Shown: positions 16,858 through 26,237, numbered from the stretch's first letter. The stretch is DNA of 64,000 nucleotides from CAYULW01 sp964445815 (GCA_964445815.1 CAYULW010000001.1:248001-312000); one strand, 5' to 3'. Notes: generated from the sequence alone by a model not told the origin. Made by a program: numbers and translations.

Positions 16858-17823
16858 ATGAATCATAATATGCAGCCATACGTCAGCTTGGTTGAGAACC
16901 GAATATCTTCACTTGATTTCAATTCTCACCCAAAGGAGCTTTATGAACCAATTAGGTATTTTCTAAAGTTAGGAGGGAAGCGCATACGCCCCATTCTATG
17001 TATGATGGGTGCAGAGTTATTTGGTTCAAAGAGAGAAGATGTAATCAAAGCGGCATTATCTATTGAGGTGTTTCATAATTTCTCCTTAATACACGATGAT
17101 ATTATGGATGAAGCGCCAATTCGACGAGGTCAGGCAACTGTTCATGAAAAATGGAACAGAGATATTGCAATACTTTCCGGAGATGTGATGTTTGTTAAAG
17201 CTTTTGACTTGCTATGCGAACAAGGTGGGTCGAATCTTTTAGAAGTTTTGCGATTATTTAATGCAACTGCTATCGAAGTGTGTGAAGGGCAGCAAATGGA
17301 TATGAACTTTGAGCGTAGCTCAGAAGTAAATATTGATGAATACATAGAAATGATTCGCCTTAAAACTTCTGTTCTTTTAGCATGTAGTTTAAAAATTGGA
17401 GCCTTATTGGCAGGAGCCCCTGATTCAGAAGCTCAGAAATTGTATGATTTTGGTCAGAATTTAGGGATTGCCTTTCAGATTCAGGACGATTATTTGGATG
17501 CTTATGCCAATCCCGATCAGTTTGGGAAACAACCCGGAGGAGATATTTTGGCCAATAAAAAAACCTTTTTATTACTAAAAGCATATGAAAAGGCAGACAA
17601 AAAAAGTAAAATGACTTTAGACGCCTGTCTTAAAAGTAGTCAACCTAATAAAGTTGAAAAGGTAATTGCCATTTATGATAAGTTGGGAATCCCTGAGGTT
17701 ACCCGTTCAGAAATTGATCGCTATTATCAAATTGCCATGTCTAAACTGGATGCGATAGAAACATCATTCAGTAAAAGCGGGTTCATTCAGTTGGCCAAGT
17801 TTTTAATTTTGAGGCAACATTAA
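16858..17823 (+). CDS. Polyprenyl diphosphate synthase (trans-isoprenyl type)
   Basis: A 321-residue all-alpha prenyltransferase that extends allylic diphosphates with isopentenyl diphosphate. The first aspartate-rich motif is DDIMD (residues 80-84) followed by IRRG; the second is DDYLD (210-214). GGKRIRP, conserved near the N-terminus of this family, is also present. Product length cannot be read by eye; an octaprenyl/heptaprenyl or farnesyl/geranylgeranyl product for quinones or lipids is possible. I prefer ATG 16858 over the TTG two codons earlier. Its TAA shares the four bases TTAA with the TAA of the convergent gene. It ends the exporter-rfbA-epimerase unit. Confidence 0.88.
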   Translation: MNHNMQPYVSLVENRISSLDFNSHPKELYEPIRYFLKLGGKRIRPILCMMGAELFGSKREDVIKAALSIEVFHNFSLIHDDIMDEAPIRRGQATVHEKWNRDIAILSGDVMFVKAFDLLCEQGGSNLLEVLRLFNATAIEVCEGQQMDMNFERSSEVNIDEYIEMIRLKTSVLLACSLKIGALLAGAPDSEAQKLYDFGQNLGIAFQIQDDYLDAYANPDQFGKQPGGDILANKKTFLLLKAYEKADKKSKMTLDACLKSSQPNKVEKVIAIYDKLGIPEVTRSEIDRYYQIAMSKLDAIETSFSKSGFIQLAKFLILRQH

Positions 17824-18725
17824 GAATACAAATCATCTAAGGCATCACTTAACTTTTTAAAACTTAAATTAAAGCCTATTTCTACTTGCTTTTCATGGGC
17901 TATTCGACTTCCTTCCAAAACCAATTGCGCACGTTTACCGAGCACTAATTTTAAAACGACTGCTGGAATATTGGGTAGCCAGAATGGCCTTTTTAATGTT
18001 TTGGCCAAAATAGACATGAACTTTCTGTTTGTTACTTGCTCTTTTGATACTCCATTAACTGTGATTGAGAGTTCTTTTTCCATACAATGGATAAATAATT
18101 TGCACAAGTCATCAATGTGTATCCATGGCATATATTGATTGCCGTTTCCAAGACCTGCTCCCAAACCTAGCTTTACTGGCTTTGCCATTTTTTCTAAAGC
18201 TCCTCCTTTATTACTTAAAACAATTCCGATTCTGATTTTACTAACAGGAATATTCAAGAGGTTTAACTGATCAATAGCTTTTTCCCAAAGAATGCACGAT
18301 TCAGCTAAAAAGCCATCACCCGGGCTGTCTTTCTCACTATAAATATGTTCACTTGTCTTCATTCCATAATAACCAATGGCAGAAGCACAAATAACAGATC
18401 GAGGTTTGTTTTTAACCTGCTTTAGTTTATTAAATAACAGATTTGTACTATCAACCCGACTGCTTATAATCACTTTCTTCCTTTTATCTGTCCATGGTTC
18501 ATCAACAATCCCTGCACCGGAAAGGTGCATAATCGAGTGAAAGCCCTCTAAATCGGTTGAATCTAATTTTTGATTTATTACATCCCACTGAAGAGTTGGG
18601 TAGCCGCCACTTTGTTGACTTCGACTTAAATGCCATACCTCATAACCCTTATCAGATAGTAAACTACTCATGCGAGTGCCTAGGAGACCACTACCTCCTG
18701 AAATTAGAACTTTTCTTTTCATCAA
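17820..18725 (-). CDS. TIGR01777/SDR39U1-family epimerase (YfcH-like)
   Basis: A 301-residue atypical SDR protein. The N-terminal NAD(P) motif is ISGGSGLLGTRMSSLL; the family hallmarks LSGAGIVDEPWTDKRK and ASAIGYYG are present, and the C-terminal region has a short DUF1731-like end. The family occurs from bacteria to humans; its substrate is not established. Two start codons are adjacent (ATG 18725 and 18722). On the minus strand TAAATTTG (18741-18734) lies nine bases before the start and fits the -7 element, giving a nearly leaderless transcript. The gene is convergent with the prenyl synthase and shares its stop bases. Confidence 0.88.
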   Translation of the reverse strand: MMKRKVLISGGSGLLGTRMSSLLSDKGYEVWHLSRSQQSGGYPTLQWDVINQKLDSTDLEGFHSIMHLSGAGIVDEPWTDKRKKVIISSRVDSTNLLFNKLKQVKNKPRSVICASAIGYYGMKTSEHIYSEKDSPGDGFLAESCILWEKAIDQLNLLNIPVSKIRIGIVLSNKGGALEKMAKPVKLGLGAGLGNGNQYMPWIHIDDLCKLFIHCMEKELSITVNGVSKEQVTNRKFMSILAKTLKRPFWLPNIPAVVLKLVLGKRAQLVLEGSRIAHEKQVEIGFNLSFKKLSDALDDLYS

Positions 18726-18756
18726 TTAAGAAACAAATTTAAATTCGCCATGTTCA

Positions 18757-19125
18757 ATGAAGCAGTTACCAGATTTAAAAAAGTTAGAAACATTCTATTC
18801 TAATAGAGAGTATTTAAGGTTAACAGTAGCTCAACTTAAGAAAGACTTTCAATTGGATGAAGATGAACTAGGAAGTATTGATTTTACTCAATTGAATTAC
18901 GTTGAGTTAAAAGAAAAAATACAGCCTATTATAGCAAGAATGTTGGAACTAGACACACATCGTTTTTTCCAGTTGTTGTATATTATTGATGTTCCCGAGT
19001 CTCAGGTTAGACAATTGATTTTAGATTTAGAAAATGCTGAAGCACTTTGTCTTATAACAGAATTGATCATAAGAAGAGAGCTGCAAAAAGTAGTGATTAG
19101 AGAATACTTTAAAAACCAAGTTTGA
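18757..19125 (+). CDS. Conserved-looking small protein of unknown function
   Basis: A 122-residue cytoplasmic protein without signal peptide or membrane segment. The sequence is mostly predicted helix, acidic in the first third and rich in Leu/Ile in the second (LDTHRFFQLLYIIDVPESQV). I do not recognise a family. It is divergent from the YfcH-like gene with 31 bases between the starts, and 87 bases before sucA in the same direction. A clear reading frame with a good ATG and normal codon use make it a real gene. No function can be offered. Confidence 0.65.
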   Translation: MKQLPDLKKLETFYSNREYLRLTVAQLKKDFQLDEDELGSIDFTQLNYVELKEKIQPIIARMLELDTHRFFQLLYIIDVPESQVRQLILDLENAEALCLITELIIRRELQKVVIREYFKNQV

Positions 19126-19173
19126 CACTATTTGTTTAGATAAGATAACAAAGTGTAATCACTATGAATTAAT

Positions 19174-19181
19174 TAACTTTG
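19174..19181 (+). promoter_or_regulatory. -7 element (TAACTTTG) before sucA
   Basis: TAACTTTG matches TAnnTTTG, 31 bases before the sucA ATG. No TTG is seen at the expected -33 distance, so this is half of a promoter only. Confidence 0.4.
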
Positions 19182-19212
19182 ACCTTTGTGAAGAATCACT
19201 TTAAAGAACTTT

Positions 19213-21966
19213 ATGGATAAGTTTTCTTACCTCAGCAATGCAGATGTTTCTGCTATTGACCAGCTCTATCAAGATTATTTAAAAGATCCTCAGTCTGTTG
19301 AGGATGGATGGCATAGATTTTTTGAGGGCTTTGAATTTGCACGTAAAAACTACGAAGAAGAAGTCGCCTCCGTTACCAAGACAGCGGTATTCGATTCCAC
19401 CATCAATTTTGATAAAGAATTTAAAGTTCTAAACTTAATTAATGGTTATCGAACACGAGGACATCTCTTTACAAAGACAAATCCAGTTCGTGAGCGTAGG
19501 AAATATAGCCCTACTCTTGCAATAGAAAATTTTGGTTTAGCTAAGTCCGATTTAAAAGTCAAATTTAAAGCGGCATCTGAAATAGGGCTACCTGAATGTA
19601 CTCTAGAGGAAATTATTGACCATCTTGAAACAACATATTGCAATTCTATCGGGGTTGAATACAGATATATCAGAAAACCGGATAAGGTAGCTTGGCTTCA
19701 AGACAAAATGGAGAGCAATAAGAATCTTCCTGATTTCTCAGAAGAGGATAAAAAACACATGTTACATAAACTGAGTCAGGCAGTAGTCTTTGAACAGTTT
19801 TTGCATAAGAAATTTGTTGGCCAAAAGCGTTTCTCCTTAGAAGGTGGTGAAGCTCTTATCCCTGCGCTTGATGCAGTGATAGAGATGGGAGCAGATATGG
19901 GCATAGAAGAATTTGTAATGGGGATGGCTCATCGAGGAAGACTGAATGTCTTGGCCAATATTTTTAATAAAACTTACGATTCTATATTTAGCGAGTTTGA
20001 AGGTAAGGAATATGAAGATAATTTATTTGATGGTGATGTTAAGTATCACTTAGGTTACTCATGCGATGTAGAAACAGATAGTGGTAAGAAGGTCAAATTA
20101 ACACTTTCGCCAAACCCTTCTCACTTAGAGGCGGTTGACCCCGTGGTTGAAGGTATTGCAAAATCTAAAGTTGATGAGTACTTAGGCTCGGTTGATAAGA
20201 TTGCTCCAATCCTTATTCATGGTGATGCCTCGATTGCAGGACAAGGAATCATTTATGAAGTGGTTCAAATGGCCAACCTTGATGCTTATCATACCGGAGG
20301 TACAATTCATATCGTGATCAATAACCAGATTGGATTTACAACAAACTACCTTGACGGTAGATCAAGTACTTACTGTACCGATGTGGCAAAAGTGACATTG
20401 AGTCCTGTATTTCATGTTAATGGAGATGATGTTGAGGCAGTGGTTCATACCATTAAGATGGCTATGGAATACCGCAATAAGTTCAAAAAAGACGTTTTCG
20501 TTGATTTATTGTGCTATAGAAAATATGGACATAATGAAGGCGATGAGCCTAGATTTACACAACCCATTTTATATAAAGCCATCTCCAAACATCAAAACCC
20601 TAGAGAAATATACCTTGATGATTTGATTAAGGCAGGAGTAATTACGAAGACTCAGGCCAATGACAATAAGCAAGAGTTCAATCAAATGTTGCAGGATCGT
20701 TTGCATGATGCCAAGCAAATTGATAAAGCATTTATATCTCATTTCTTAGAAGAAAAATGGGAAGGTATACGTTCTTCCACTGAAGAGGACTTTCATGAAT
20801 CTACCGATACAAGCTTTGATAAAAAACGATTACTTGAAATTAGCAATCAGATTACTAGCCTTTCAGATGAAAAGGCATTCTTTAAGAAATCACGAAAACT
20901 GATGCAAGATCGTCGAGATATGGTTGAAAAAGATGCCTTAGATTGGGGAATGGCTGAGTTATTGGCATATTCTACATTGTTAGACGAAGGGCATACTGTT
21001 CGCTTAACAGGACAAGATGTAGAACGAGGTACTTTTTCGCATAGGCATGCCGTATTGAAAATGGAGGATTCTGAAGAAGAGTACATTCCTTTAAAGCACA
21101 TTAACAAAAATCAAGGCCAGTTTTTTATCTACAATTCTTTGCTTTCTGAATACGGAGTATTGGGATTTGAATATGGTTATTCAATGGCTAGCCCACATGC
21201 TTTGCCCATATGGGAGGCACAGTTTGGAGATTTTAATAATGGGGCACAAATCATTATTGATCAGTTTCTAAGTAGTGCGGAGGATAAGTGGAATAGTAAG
21301 AGCGGATTGGTGATGTTATTACCTCATGGATATGAAGGTCAAGGTGCAGAACACTCAAGTGCAAGACTAGAAAGGTTTCTAACACTTTGTGCAGACAGAA
21401 ATATGCAAGTTGTTAATGCAACAACGCCTGCAAATTTCTATCATGCTTTACGCCGGCAACTGAAGCGAGAGTTTAGAACTCCTTTAATTGTATTTACGCC
21501 TAAAAGTTTATTGAGGCATCCTAAGGTGGTTTCTTCGGTTGATGATCTTTCCAAAGGCAAATTTCAAGAAATAATAAAAGATAACGCAACCAACTCCAAA
21601 GAAGTGAAAACCTTACTCTGCTGTTCAGGAAAGTTGTATTATGAGCTTCTTCAGGCTAGAGAGGAGCATGGGATAAAGGATATAGCCATTGTTAGAATTG
21701 AGCAACTATACCCGTTTGCTCAGAAGCAGTTTGATAAATTATTGAAATCCTATTCCGGGTTAGAAAACCTGGTTTGGGTTCAAGAAGAACCTGAAAATAT
21801 GGGGGCATGGAGATATATAAAAACAGCCACAGACCAAGGCCCTCAATGGCAGCTTATAGCGAGACATTCAAGTGCTAGTCCTGCATCAGGTTCGGCTATA
21901 GTATTTGCAAAAAGACAAAAACACATTATTGATCAAGCCATGGCATTTTCCATGGTAGAATCTTAA
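19213..21966 (+). CDS. sucA: 2-oxoglutarate dehydrogenase E1 component
   Basis: A 917-residue thiamine-diphosphate enzyme that decarboxylates 2-oxoglutarate and passes the succinyl group to the lipoyl arm of E2 in the TCA cycle. It has the short N-terminal E2-binding region (LSNADVSAIDQLYQDYLKDP), the FSLEGGEALIPALDA segment, the MAHRGRLNVLAN and HGDASIAGQGIIYE thiamine-binding regions with NNQIGFTT, and the C-terminal transketolase-like LLPHGYEGQGAEHSSAR region. Length fits the family. Directly followed by sucB (4 bases between), as is usual. Lipoamide dehydrogenase (E3) is not in the window. Confidence 0.97.
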   Translation: MDKFSYLSNADVSAIDQLYQDYLKDPQSVEDGWHRFFEGFEFARKNYEEEVASVTKTAVFDSTINFDKEFKVLNLINGYRTRGHLFTKTNPVRERRKYSPTLAIENFGLAKSDLKVKFKAASEIGLPECTLEEIIDHLETTYCNSIGVEYRYIRKPDKVAWLQDKMESNKNLPDFSEEDKKHMLHKLSQAVVFEQFLHKKFVGQKRFSLEGGEALIPALDAVIEMGADMGIEEFVMGMAHRGRLNVLANIFNKTYDSIFSEFEGKEYEDNLFDGDVKYHLGYSCDVETDSGKKVKLTLSPNPSHLEAVDPVVEGIAKSKVDEYLGSVDKIAPILIHGDASIAGQGIIYEVVQMANLDAYHTGGTIHIVINNQIGFTTNYLDGRSSTYCTDVAKVTLSPVFHVNGDDVEAVVHTIKMAMEYRNKFKKDVFVDLLCYRKYGHNEGDEPRFTQPILYKAISKHQNPREIYLDDLIKAGVITKTQANDNKQEFNQMLQDRLHDAKQIDKAFISHFLEEKWEGIRSSTEEDFHESTDTSFDKKRLLEISNQITSLSDEKAFFKKSRKLMQDRRDMVEKDALDWGMAELLAYSTLLDEGHTVRLTGQDVERGTFSHRHAVLKMEDSEEEYIPLKHINKNQGQFFIYNSLLSEYGVLGFEYGYSMASPHALPIWEAQFGDFNNGAQIIIDQFLSSAEDKWNSKSGLVMLLPHGYEGQGAEHSSARLERFLTLCADRNMQVVNATTPANFYHALRRQLKREFRTPLIVFTPKSLLRHPKVVSSVDDLSKGKFQEIIKDNATNSKEVKTLLCCSGKLYYELLQAREEHGIKDIAIVRIEQLYPFAQKQFDKLLKSYSGLENLVWVQEEPENMGAWRYIKTATDQGPQWQLIARHSSASPASGSAIVFAKRQKHIIDQAMAFSMVES

Positions 21967-21970
21967 AAAC

Positions 21971-23215
21971 ATGAAAATGGAAGAAGTAAAAGTTCCAAGT
22001 CCGGGGGAATCAATTTCAGAAGTTGACTTAGCTTCATGGTTAGTATCTGAAGGTGATTACGTTGAAATAGATGACGTAATTGCCGAGATAGACTCAGATA
22101 AGGCAACTTTGGAATTAACCGCTCCCAATAGTGGTATCATTAGCCTAAAGGCTGAAGAGGGTGATACTATTGAGGTCGGAAGTGTAGTAGCTTCAATTGA
22201 TACATCGGCAAAAGCTCCTGAACAAGTCGCTAAGCCTAAAGAAAAAGAAGCAAAAGCTAAAGAAGATCCAAAAACAGAACAGCCTGTAACAAGTAAGGAT
22301 GAAAAGATCGAATCTCATGCTAGTGGACACCCTTCACCAGCTGCAAAAAAAATGATGCTTGAGAATAAGTTGAATGCCAATCAAGTTTCAGCAACTGGTA
22401 AAGGAGGAAGAATCACAAAGCAGGATGTCTTAGCTGCATTGTCTTCCGGAATATCTGCTGATTCTACGCAAGGCTGGGGTGGTACCAGAGAGCAAAGACG
22501 TGAAAAGATGAGTTCTTTAAGACGTAAAGTAGCTGAGCGCCTGGTCTCTGTAAAGTCGGAAACAGCCATGTTAACTACTTTTAATGAAGTAGACATGAGT
22601 GCCGTAATGACTTTAAGGTCTAAGTACAAAGATAAATTCAAAGAACATCATCAAGTGGGCTTGGGGTTCATGTCTTTCTTTACGAAAGCAGTAACTGAAG
22701 CTCTGAACCTTTTTCCAGCTGTCAATGCAATGATTGATGGAAATGAAATTGTTTACCATGATTATGCAGATATTGGAATTGCGGTAAGCAGTCCTAAGGG
22801 CTTGATGGTTCCTGTTGTAAGAAATGCAGAACAGATGAGTTTAGCTGAAATAGAGGCTGACATAAAGCGCTTAGCCCTGAAGGCTCGTGAAGGTAAAATT
22901 TCTATCGATGAAATGACCGGTGGGACATTTACAATTACGAATGGGGGTGTGTTTGGCTCTATGTTAAGTACACCAATCATTAACCCACCTCAATCGGCTA
23001 TTTTAGGAATGCATAATATTGTTGAACGTCCTATTGCCGTAAATGGTGAAGTTAAAATTAGGCCCGTTATGTATGTGGCATTATCTTATGATCACAGAAT
23101 TATTGATGGTAAAGAGTCTGTTGGATTCTTATACAAGATTAAAGAAATGATTGAAAATCCATCGAAAATTATTTTTGGGAGTAAAGATCCTGAGGAGGTA
23201 TTATTGGGACTATAA
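21971..23215 (+). CDS. sucB: 2-oxoglutarate dehydrogenase E2, dihydrolipoyl succinyltransferase
   Basis: A 414-residue core of the 2-oxoglutarate dehydrogenase complex. One N-terminal lipoyl domain (lipoyl Lys in EIDSDKATLEL), an Ala/Lys/Glu-rich flexible linker, a peripheral-subunit-binding domain (SPAAKKMMLENKLNANQV), and the catalytic acyltransferase domain ending in YDHRIIDGKESVGFL with the active-site His and Asp. Two start codons, ATG 21971 and 21977, are both possible. It lies four bases after sucA and 14 bases before a small secreted protein gene that may be in the same transcript. Confidence 0.96.
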   Translation: MKMEEVKVPSPGESISEVDLASWLVSEGDYVEIDDVIAEIDSDKATLELTAPNSGIISLKAEEGDTIEVGSVVASIDTSAKAPEQVAKPKEKEAKAKEDPKTEQPVTSKDEKIESHASGHPSPAAKKMMLENKLNANQVSATGKGGRITKQDVLAALSSGISADSTQGWGGTREQRREKMSSLRRKVAERLVSVKSETAMLTTFNEVDMSAVMTLRSKYKDKFKEHHQVGLGFMSFFTKAVTEALNLFPAVNAMIDGNEIVYHDYADIGIAVSSPKGLMVPVVRNAEQMSLAEIEADIKRLALKAREGKISIDEMTGGTFTITNGGVFGSMLSTPIINPPQSAILGMHNIVERPIAVNGEVKIRPVMYVALSYDHRIIDGKESVGFLYKIKEMIENPSKIIFGSKDPEEVLLGL

Positions 23216-23229
23216 AAGCAAGCTATAAT

Positions 23230-23709
23230 ATGAGATTTATACTAAGTATCATTATTGTTCTTTCTCTTCAGAGTGCATATGCCCAAGATGGTTTCTTGCG
23301 CATGTATGGAAGAGTTGAAGAGGGATCTACAGTCTTGAAAGACGTTACTATTGAAGTGATAAAGGACAACAAAATGATCAAGGAATTTAAAAACAACGTT
23401 AAGGGGGCGTATGAAATTAGTTTTGATTTGGGAAGCATATACAATGTTAAGTTCTTAAAGGAAGGTTATGTTACAAAGTCCATAGATGTTATTGCCATGA
23501 CCCCTGATCTTTCAATGTCAGGCAATTATTTTTTCCAACTGGATATAGACTTATTTAGATTAGGAGAGAATCCTGAAGATGAAGAAGAAGTTCTATTGCC
23601 CTCTGTTGCTAAAATTTACCTTAAGGATGCTAAAGAAGGCTTTATCTATGATCAAAAGTATGTCAGGTGGATTTCTGATGAGTATGACGAGCTCAAGGAA
23701 GAGGAATAA
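23230..23709 (+). CDS. Small secreted protein with carboxypeptidase-regulatory-like fold
   Basis: A 159-residue exported protein. The signal peptide is MRFILSIIIVLSLQSAYA followed by QD. The mature part starts with a short beta-sandwich: MYGRVEEGSTVLKDVTIEVIK, then KGAYEISFDLGSIYNVKFLKEGYVTKSI in separate strands, which is the pattern of CarboxypepD_reg-like domains found on many Bacteroidota envelope proteins. The C-terminal tail is strongly acidic. No membrane anchor and no known partner. It sits between sucB and purD on the same strand. Confidence 0.7.
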   Translation: MRFILSIIIVLSLQSAYAQDGFLRMYGRVEEGSTVLKDVTIEVIKDNKMIKEFKNNVKGAYEISFDLGSIYNVKFLKEGYVTKSIDVIAMTPDLSMSGNYFFQLDIDLFRLGENPEDEEEVLLPSVAKIYLKDAKEGFIYDQKYVRWISDEYDELKEEE

Positions 23710-23735
23710 TATCACTTATTAATTTCTGATGTAAA

Positions 23736-25007
23736 ATGAACATTTTAATTCTTGGTTCCGGAGGTAGAGAGCATGCCATAGCTTGGAAAGTTGCTCAGAG
23801 TAAATATTGTGATCAATTGTATGTATCTCCGGGAAATGGAGGAACTAGTGCTATTGCTAAAAATGTAGTGCTTAATGACTTCCAATCTATTTCTCAGTTT
23901 GTTTTAAACAATAATGTAGAGTTGCTAGTTATTGGGCCTGAAGCACCTTTGGTTGAGGGAATAGTCGACTATCTTAAAGCAGATGAGCAGCATCAAGGTT
24001 TAGCCATTATCGGCCCCGATAAAAAAGGAGCCCAATTGGAAGGAAGTAAGGACTTTGCAAAAGAATTTATGAAAGAATTCGATGTTCCAACTGCTAAATA
24101 TCGATCATTTACTAAAGCAACTATTGAAGAAGGATTTCAGTTTTTAGAAGAGCTTAAACCTCCTTATGTTCTTAAAGCAGATGGTTTAGCTGCGGGTAAA
24201 GGGGTTCTCATTATTGATGATTTAGAGTCTGCGAAAGAAGAACTTGGAAAAATGCTTATTGATTCTAAGTTTGGAAAGGCGAGTGAACAAGTAGTTATTG
24301 AAGAATATCTCGATGGGATTGAAATGTCGGTTTTTGTATTAACTGATGGTGAGGATTACTTGGTTCTGCCTGAGGCTAAAGATTATAAGCGAATCGGGGA
24401 AGGAGATACCGGCTTAAATACAGGAGGAATGGGAGCTATAAGCCCGGTCCCATTTGTTAATGTCGGCTTAAGAGAAAAGATTGAAGAGCGTATTATAAAG
24501 CCGACAATAAAAGGAATTAAAGAAAGGGGGTTTGACTATAAAGGCTTTGTATTTATTGGTTTAATGATAGTAGATCAAGATCCATTTGTTATTGAATACA
24601 ATGTTAGAATGGGTGACCCGGAAACCGAAGTGGTGATGCCTAGAATAAAGTCAGATCTTTTGCAACATCTAATGGCTTGCACAAAAGGAAATTTAAGCAA
24701 AGAGAGGTTTGAAATAGATAAACGATTTGCAACAACAGTTATGCTTGTTTCGGGGGGATATCCTGAGTCTTATGAAAAAGGAAAGGTTGTATATGGTCTT
24801 GATAAAGTGAAAGAAGGACTTGCTTTTCATGCAGGAACTACAAATGATCAAGGAAAAACCTTAACTAATGGAGGGCGAGTATTGACACTGACTTCGCAGA
24901 ATGTTTCTTTACAAGAAGCACTCAATCAATCATTCAATTTAGCCGAGCAGATTGAATTTGAAGGAAAATACTATCGAAAAGATATTGGGTTTGACTTATT
25001 AATATAG
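23736..25007 (+). CDS. purD: Phosphoribosylamine-glycine ligase
   Basis: A 423-residue ATP-grasp enzyme making glycinamide ribonucleotide, the second step of de novo purine synthesis. The N-terminal motif is ILGSGGREHAIAWKV, followed by VIGPEAPLVEG, the ATP-grasp segment PYVLKADGLAAGKGVLI, TGGMGAISPVP, and the metal-binding EYNVRMGDPETEVVMPR. Length is typical. Another gene of the pathway, purQ, is 1.2 kb downstream, separated by two membrane-protein genes. It is convergent with the small membrane protein gene with a three-base gap. Confidence 0.96.
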   Translation: MNILILGSGGREHAIAWKVAQSKYCDQLYVSPGNGGTSAIAKNVVLNDFQSISQFVLNNNVELLVIGPEAPLVEGIVDYLKADEQHQGLAIIGPDKKGAQLEGSKDFAKEFMKEFDVPTAKYRSFTKATIEEGFQFLEELKPPYVLKADGLAAGKGVLIIDDLESAKEELGKMLIDSKFGKASEQVVIEEYLDGIEMSVFVLTDGEDYLVLPEAKDYKRIGEGDTGLNTGGMGAISPVPFVNVGLREKIEERIIKPTIKGIKERGFDYKGFVFIGLMIVDQDPFVIEYNVRMGDPETEVVMPRIKSDLLQHLMACTKGNLSKERFEIDKRFATTVMLVSGGYPESYEKGKVVYGLDKVKEGLAFHAGTTNDQGKTLTNGGRVLTLTSQNVSLQEALNQSFNLAEQIEFEGKYYRKDIGFDLLI

Positions 25008-25010
25008 GGA

Positions 25011-25196
25011 TTACTCTATACTTCCATCTATTTTAGACTGGGCTTTGTATTTTTTGAGTTGAATCATCCAATAAACCAAACCACCAAAAATGGTCAATGT
25101 GAATAAAACATTAGGAAGGTTCTCTAATAGAGGCAATATTTCGAAAGTAGCTTCAAACAAATCTCCTAATCCATAAACAAAATCATTCCAGCTCAT
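25011..25196 (-). CDS. Small single-span membrane protein
   Basis: A 61-residue protein starting at ATG 25196 (MSWNDFVYGLGDLFEATFEI). A frame extension to 25271 would add 25 residues that overlap the divergent gene's start, so I reject it. One hydrophobic segment (VLFTLTIFGGLVYWMIQL) is followed by a basic tail. From memory, a small protein of this kind (DUF6341) sits beside purD and a multi-span DUF6427 protein in Flavobacteriia, which is the arrangement here; I could not check this. Function unknown. Confidence 0.6.
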   Translation of the reverse strand: MSWNDFVYGLGDLFEATFEILPLLENLPNVLFTLTIFGGLVYWMIQLKKYKAQSKIDGSIE

Positions 25197-25264
25197 TTTT
25201 GATTTTTTTAAATTCGCTACAAAGATAGCTATAATCTGAATTAATAGTTGACGAATTACTAAGA

Positions 25265-26200
25265 ATGCCAAGTACTTTTTTGAATACGCTGACTGCTAGA
25301 ATATTTTTCATTCTGTTACTAGCAACTTATTGCTTAACGGTAATTCAAAAAGTTGAATTTTTATCTTCTTTTCCGTTTAACGGTCAACTTGATTTTTCCA
25401 TTATTGCGCGTAAATGGATGAGTTTAGTATTTCAATTGATCATAATGGCATCTGCGTTTGTATTTTTTATAAGAATACTGAAGAAAGCAAAATTGCTTAG
25501 AACCAAAGGAAGAGTGATGCTTTTCACGTTTATCTTATTTCTACCTTACTATGCTGATGTACTTATGTCTATTGAAATAGGGCTTATAAGTCTTTTCCTG
25601 ATAATTCATCTAGCTTATTTTTTAAGGGTGTATAATCAAAGCAATATTTGGGCATTGGTGTTTAATGGATCATTTATTATTGGGATTCTTACCTTTCTTC
25701 ATGTAGAATTGATTCTACTTCTACCAATCTATTGGTTTGGACTTATTATGATAAGGACGGTTGAATGGCGAAATTATCTTTTCTCAATTTTTGGTGTTCT
25801 CTTTCTATGGGTCTACTACCTATCTTATTTGTACATATTTGATAAGCCCTCTGCCATAAACATATTCCGAGAATGGCAAGGAATAGCATTTCAAATTATC
25901 GATGGCAATGAACAACTATTAGTTCATTTATCAATTCTTGTCATCATTAGTATTTTTTCTCTTGCAAAAAGAAGCGCTTTGGTTGTACATCAAAAAAATC
26001 AAAGTAACTATATTTTACTCCTTGCATTCTGCTGTCTTCTTTTAGGTGTATTTAATCATTCAGGACTACTTTTTACAACGTATTTACTTTTTGCCTACTT
26101 CACAGAGTGGCTGTATTTTAATTCTGAAAAAAAATGGCCATTTGAGTTTTTATTTATTTTGAGCATAGGCTCAAACATTATCTTCCATCTTATGGGATGA
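25265..26200 (+). CDS. Multi-span membrane protein, likely DUF6427
   Basis: A 311-residue integral membrane protein with about nine or ten hydrophobic segments and very few charged residues outside short loops (first segment ARIFFILLLATYCLTVI). The pattern and the neighbourhood beside purD match, from memory, the DUF6427 family of Flavobacteriia; no function is known. It starts 69 bases from the divergent small membrane protein. It carries no transporter signature that I can see. Confidence 0.65.
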   Translation: MPSTFLNTLTARIFFILLLATYCLTVIQKVEFLSSFPFNGQLDFSIIARKWMSLVFQLIIMASAFVFFIRILKKAKLLRTKGRVMLFTFILFLPYYADVLMSIEIGLISLFLIIHLAYFLRVYNQSNIWALVFNGSFIIGILTFLHVELILLLPIYWFGLIMIRTVEWRNYLFSIFGVLFLWVYYLSYLYIFDKPSAINIFREWQGIAFQIIDGNEQLLVHLSILVIISIFSLAKRSALVVHQKNQSNYILLLAFCCLLLGVFNHSGLLFTTYLLFAYFTEWLYFNSEKKWPFEFLFILSIGSNIIFHLMG

Positions 26201-26215
26201 TGATTTAAAATGAAC

Positions 26216-26223
26216 TACTTTTG
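26216..26223 (+). promoter_or_regulatory. -7 element (TACTTTTG) before purQ
   Basis: TACTTTTG matches TAnnTTTG and is 14 bases before the purQ ATG, implying a very short leader. No clear -33 TTG is present. Confidence 0.4.
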
Positions 26224-26237
26224 CAAAAACGCAATAC

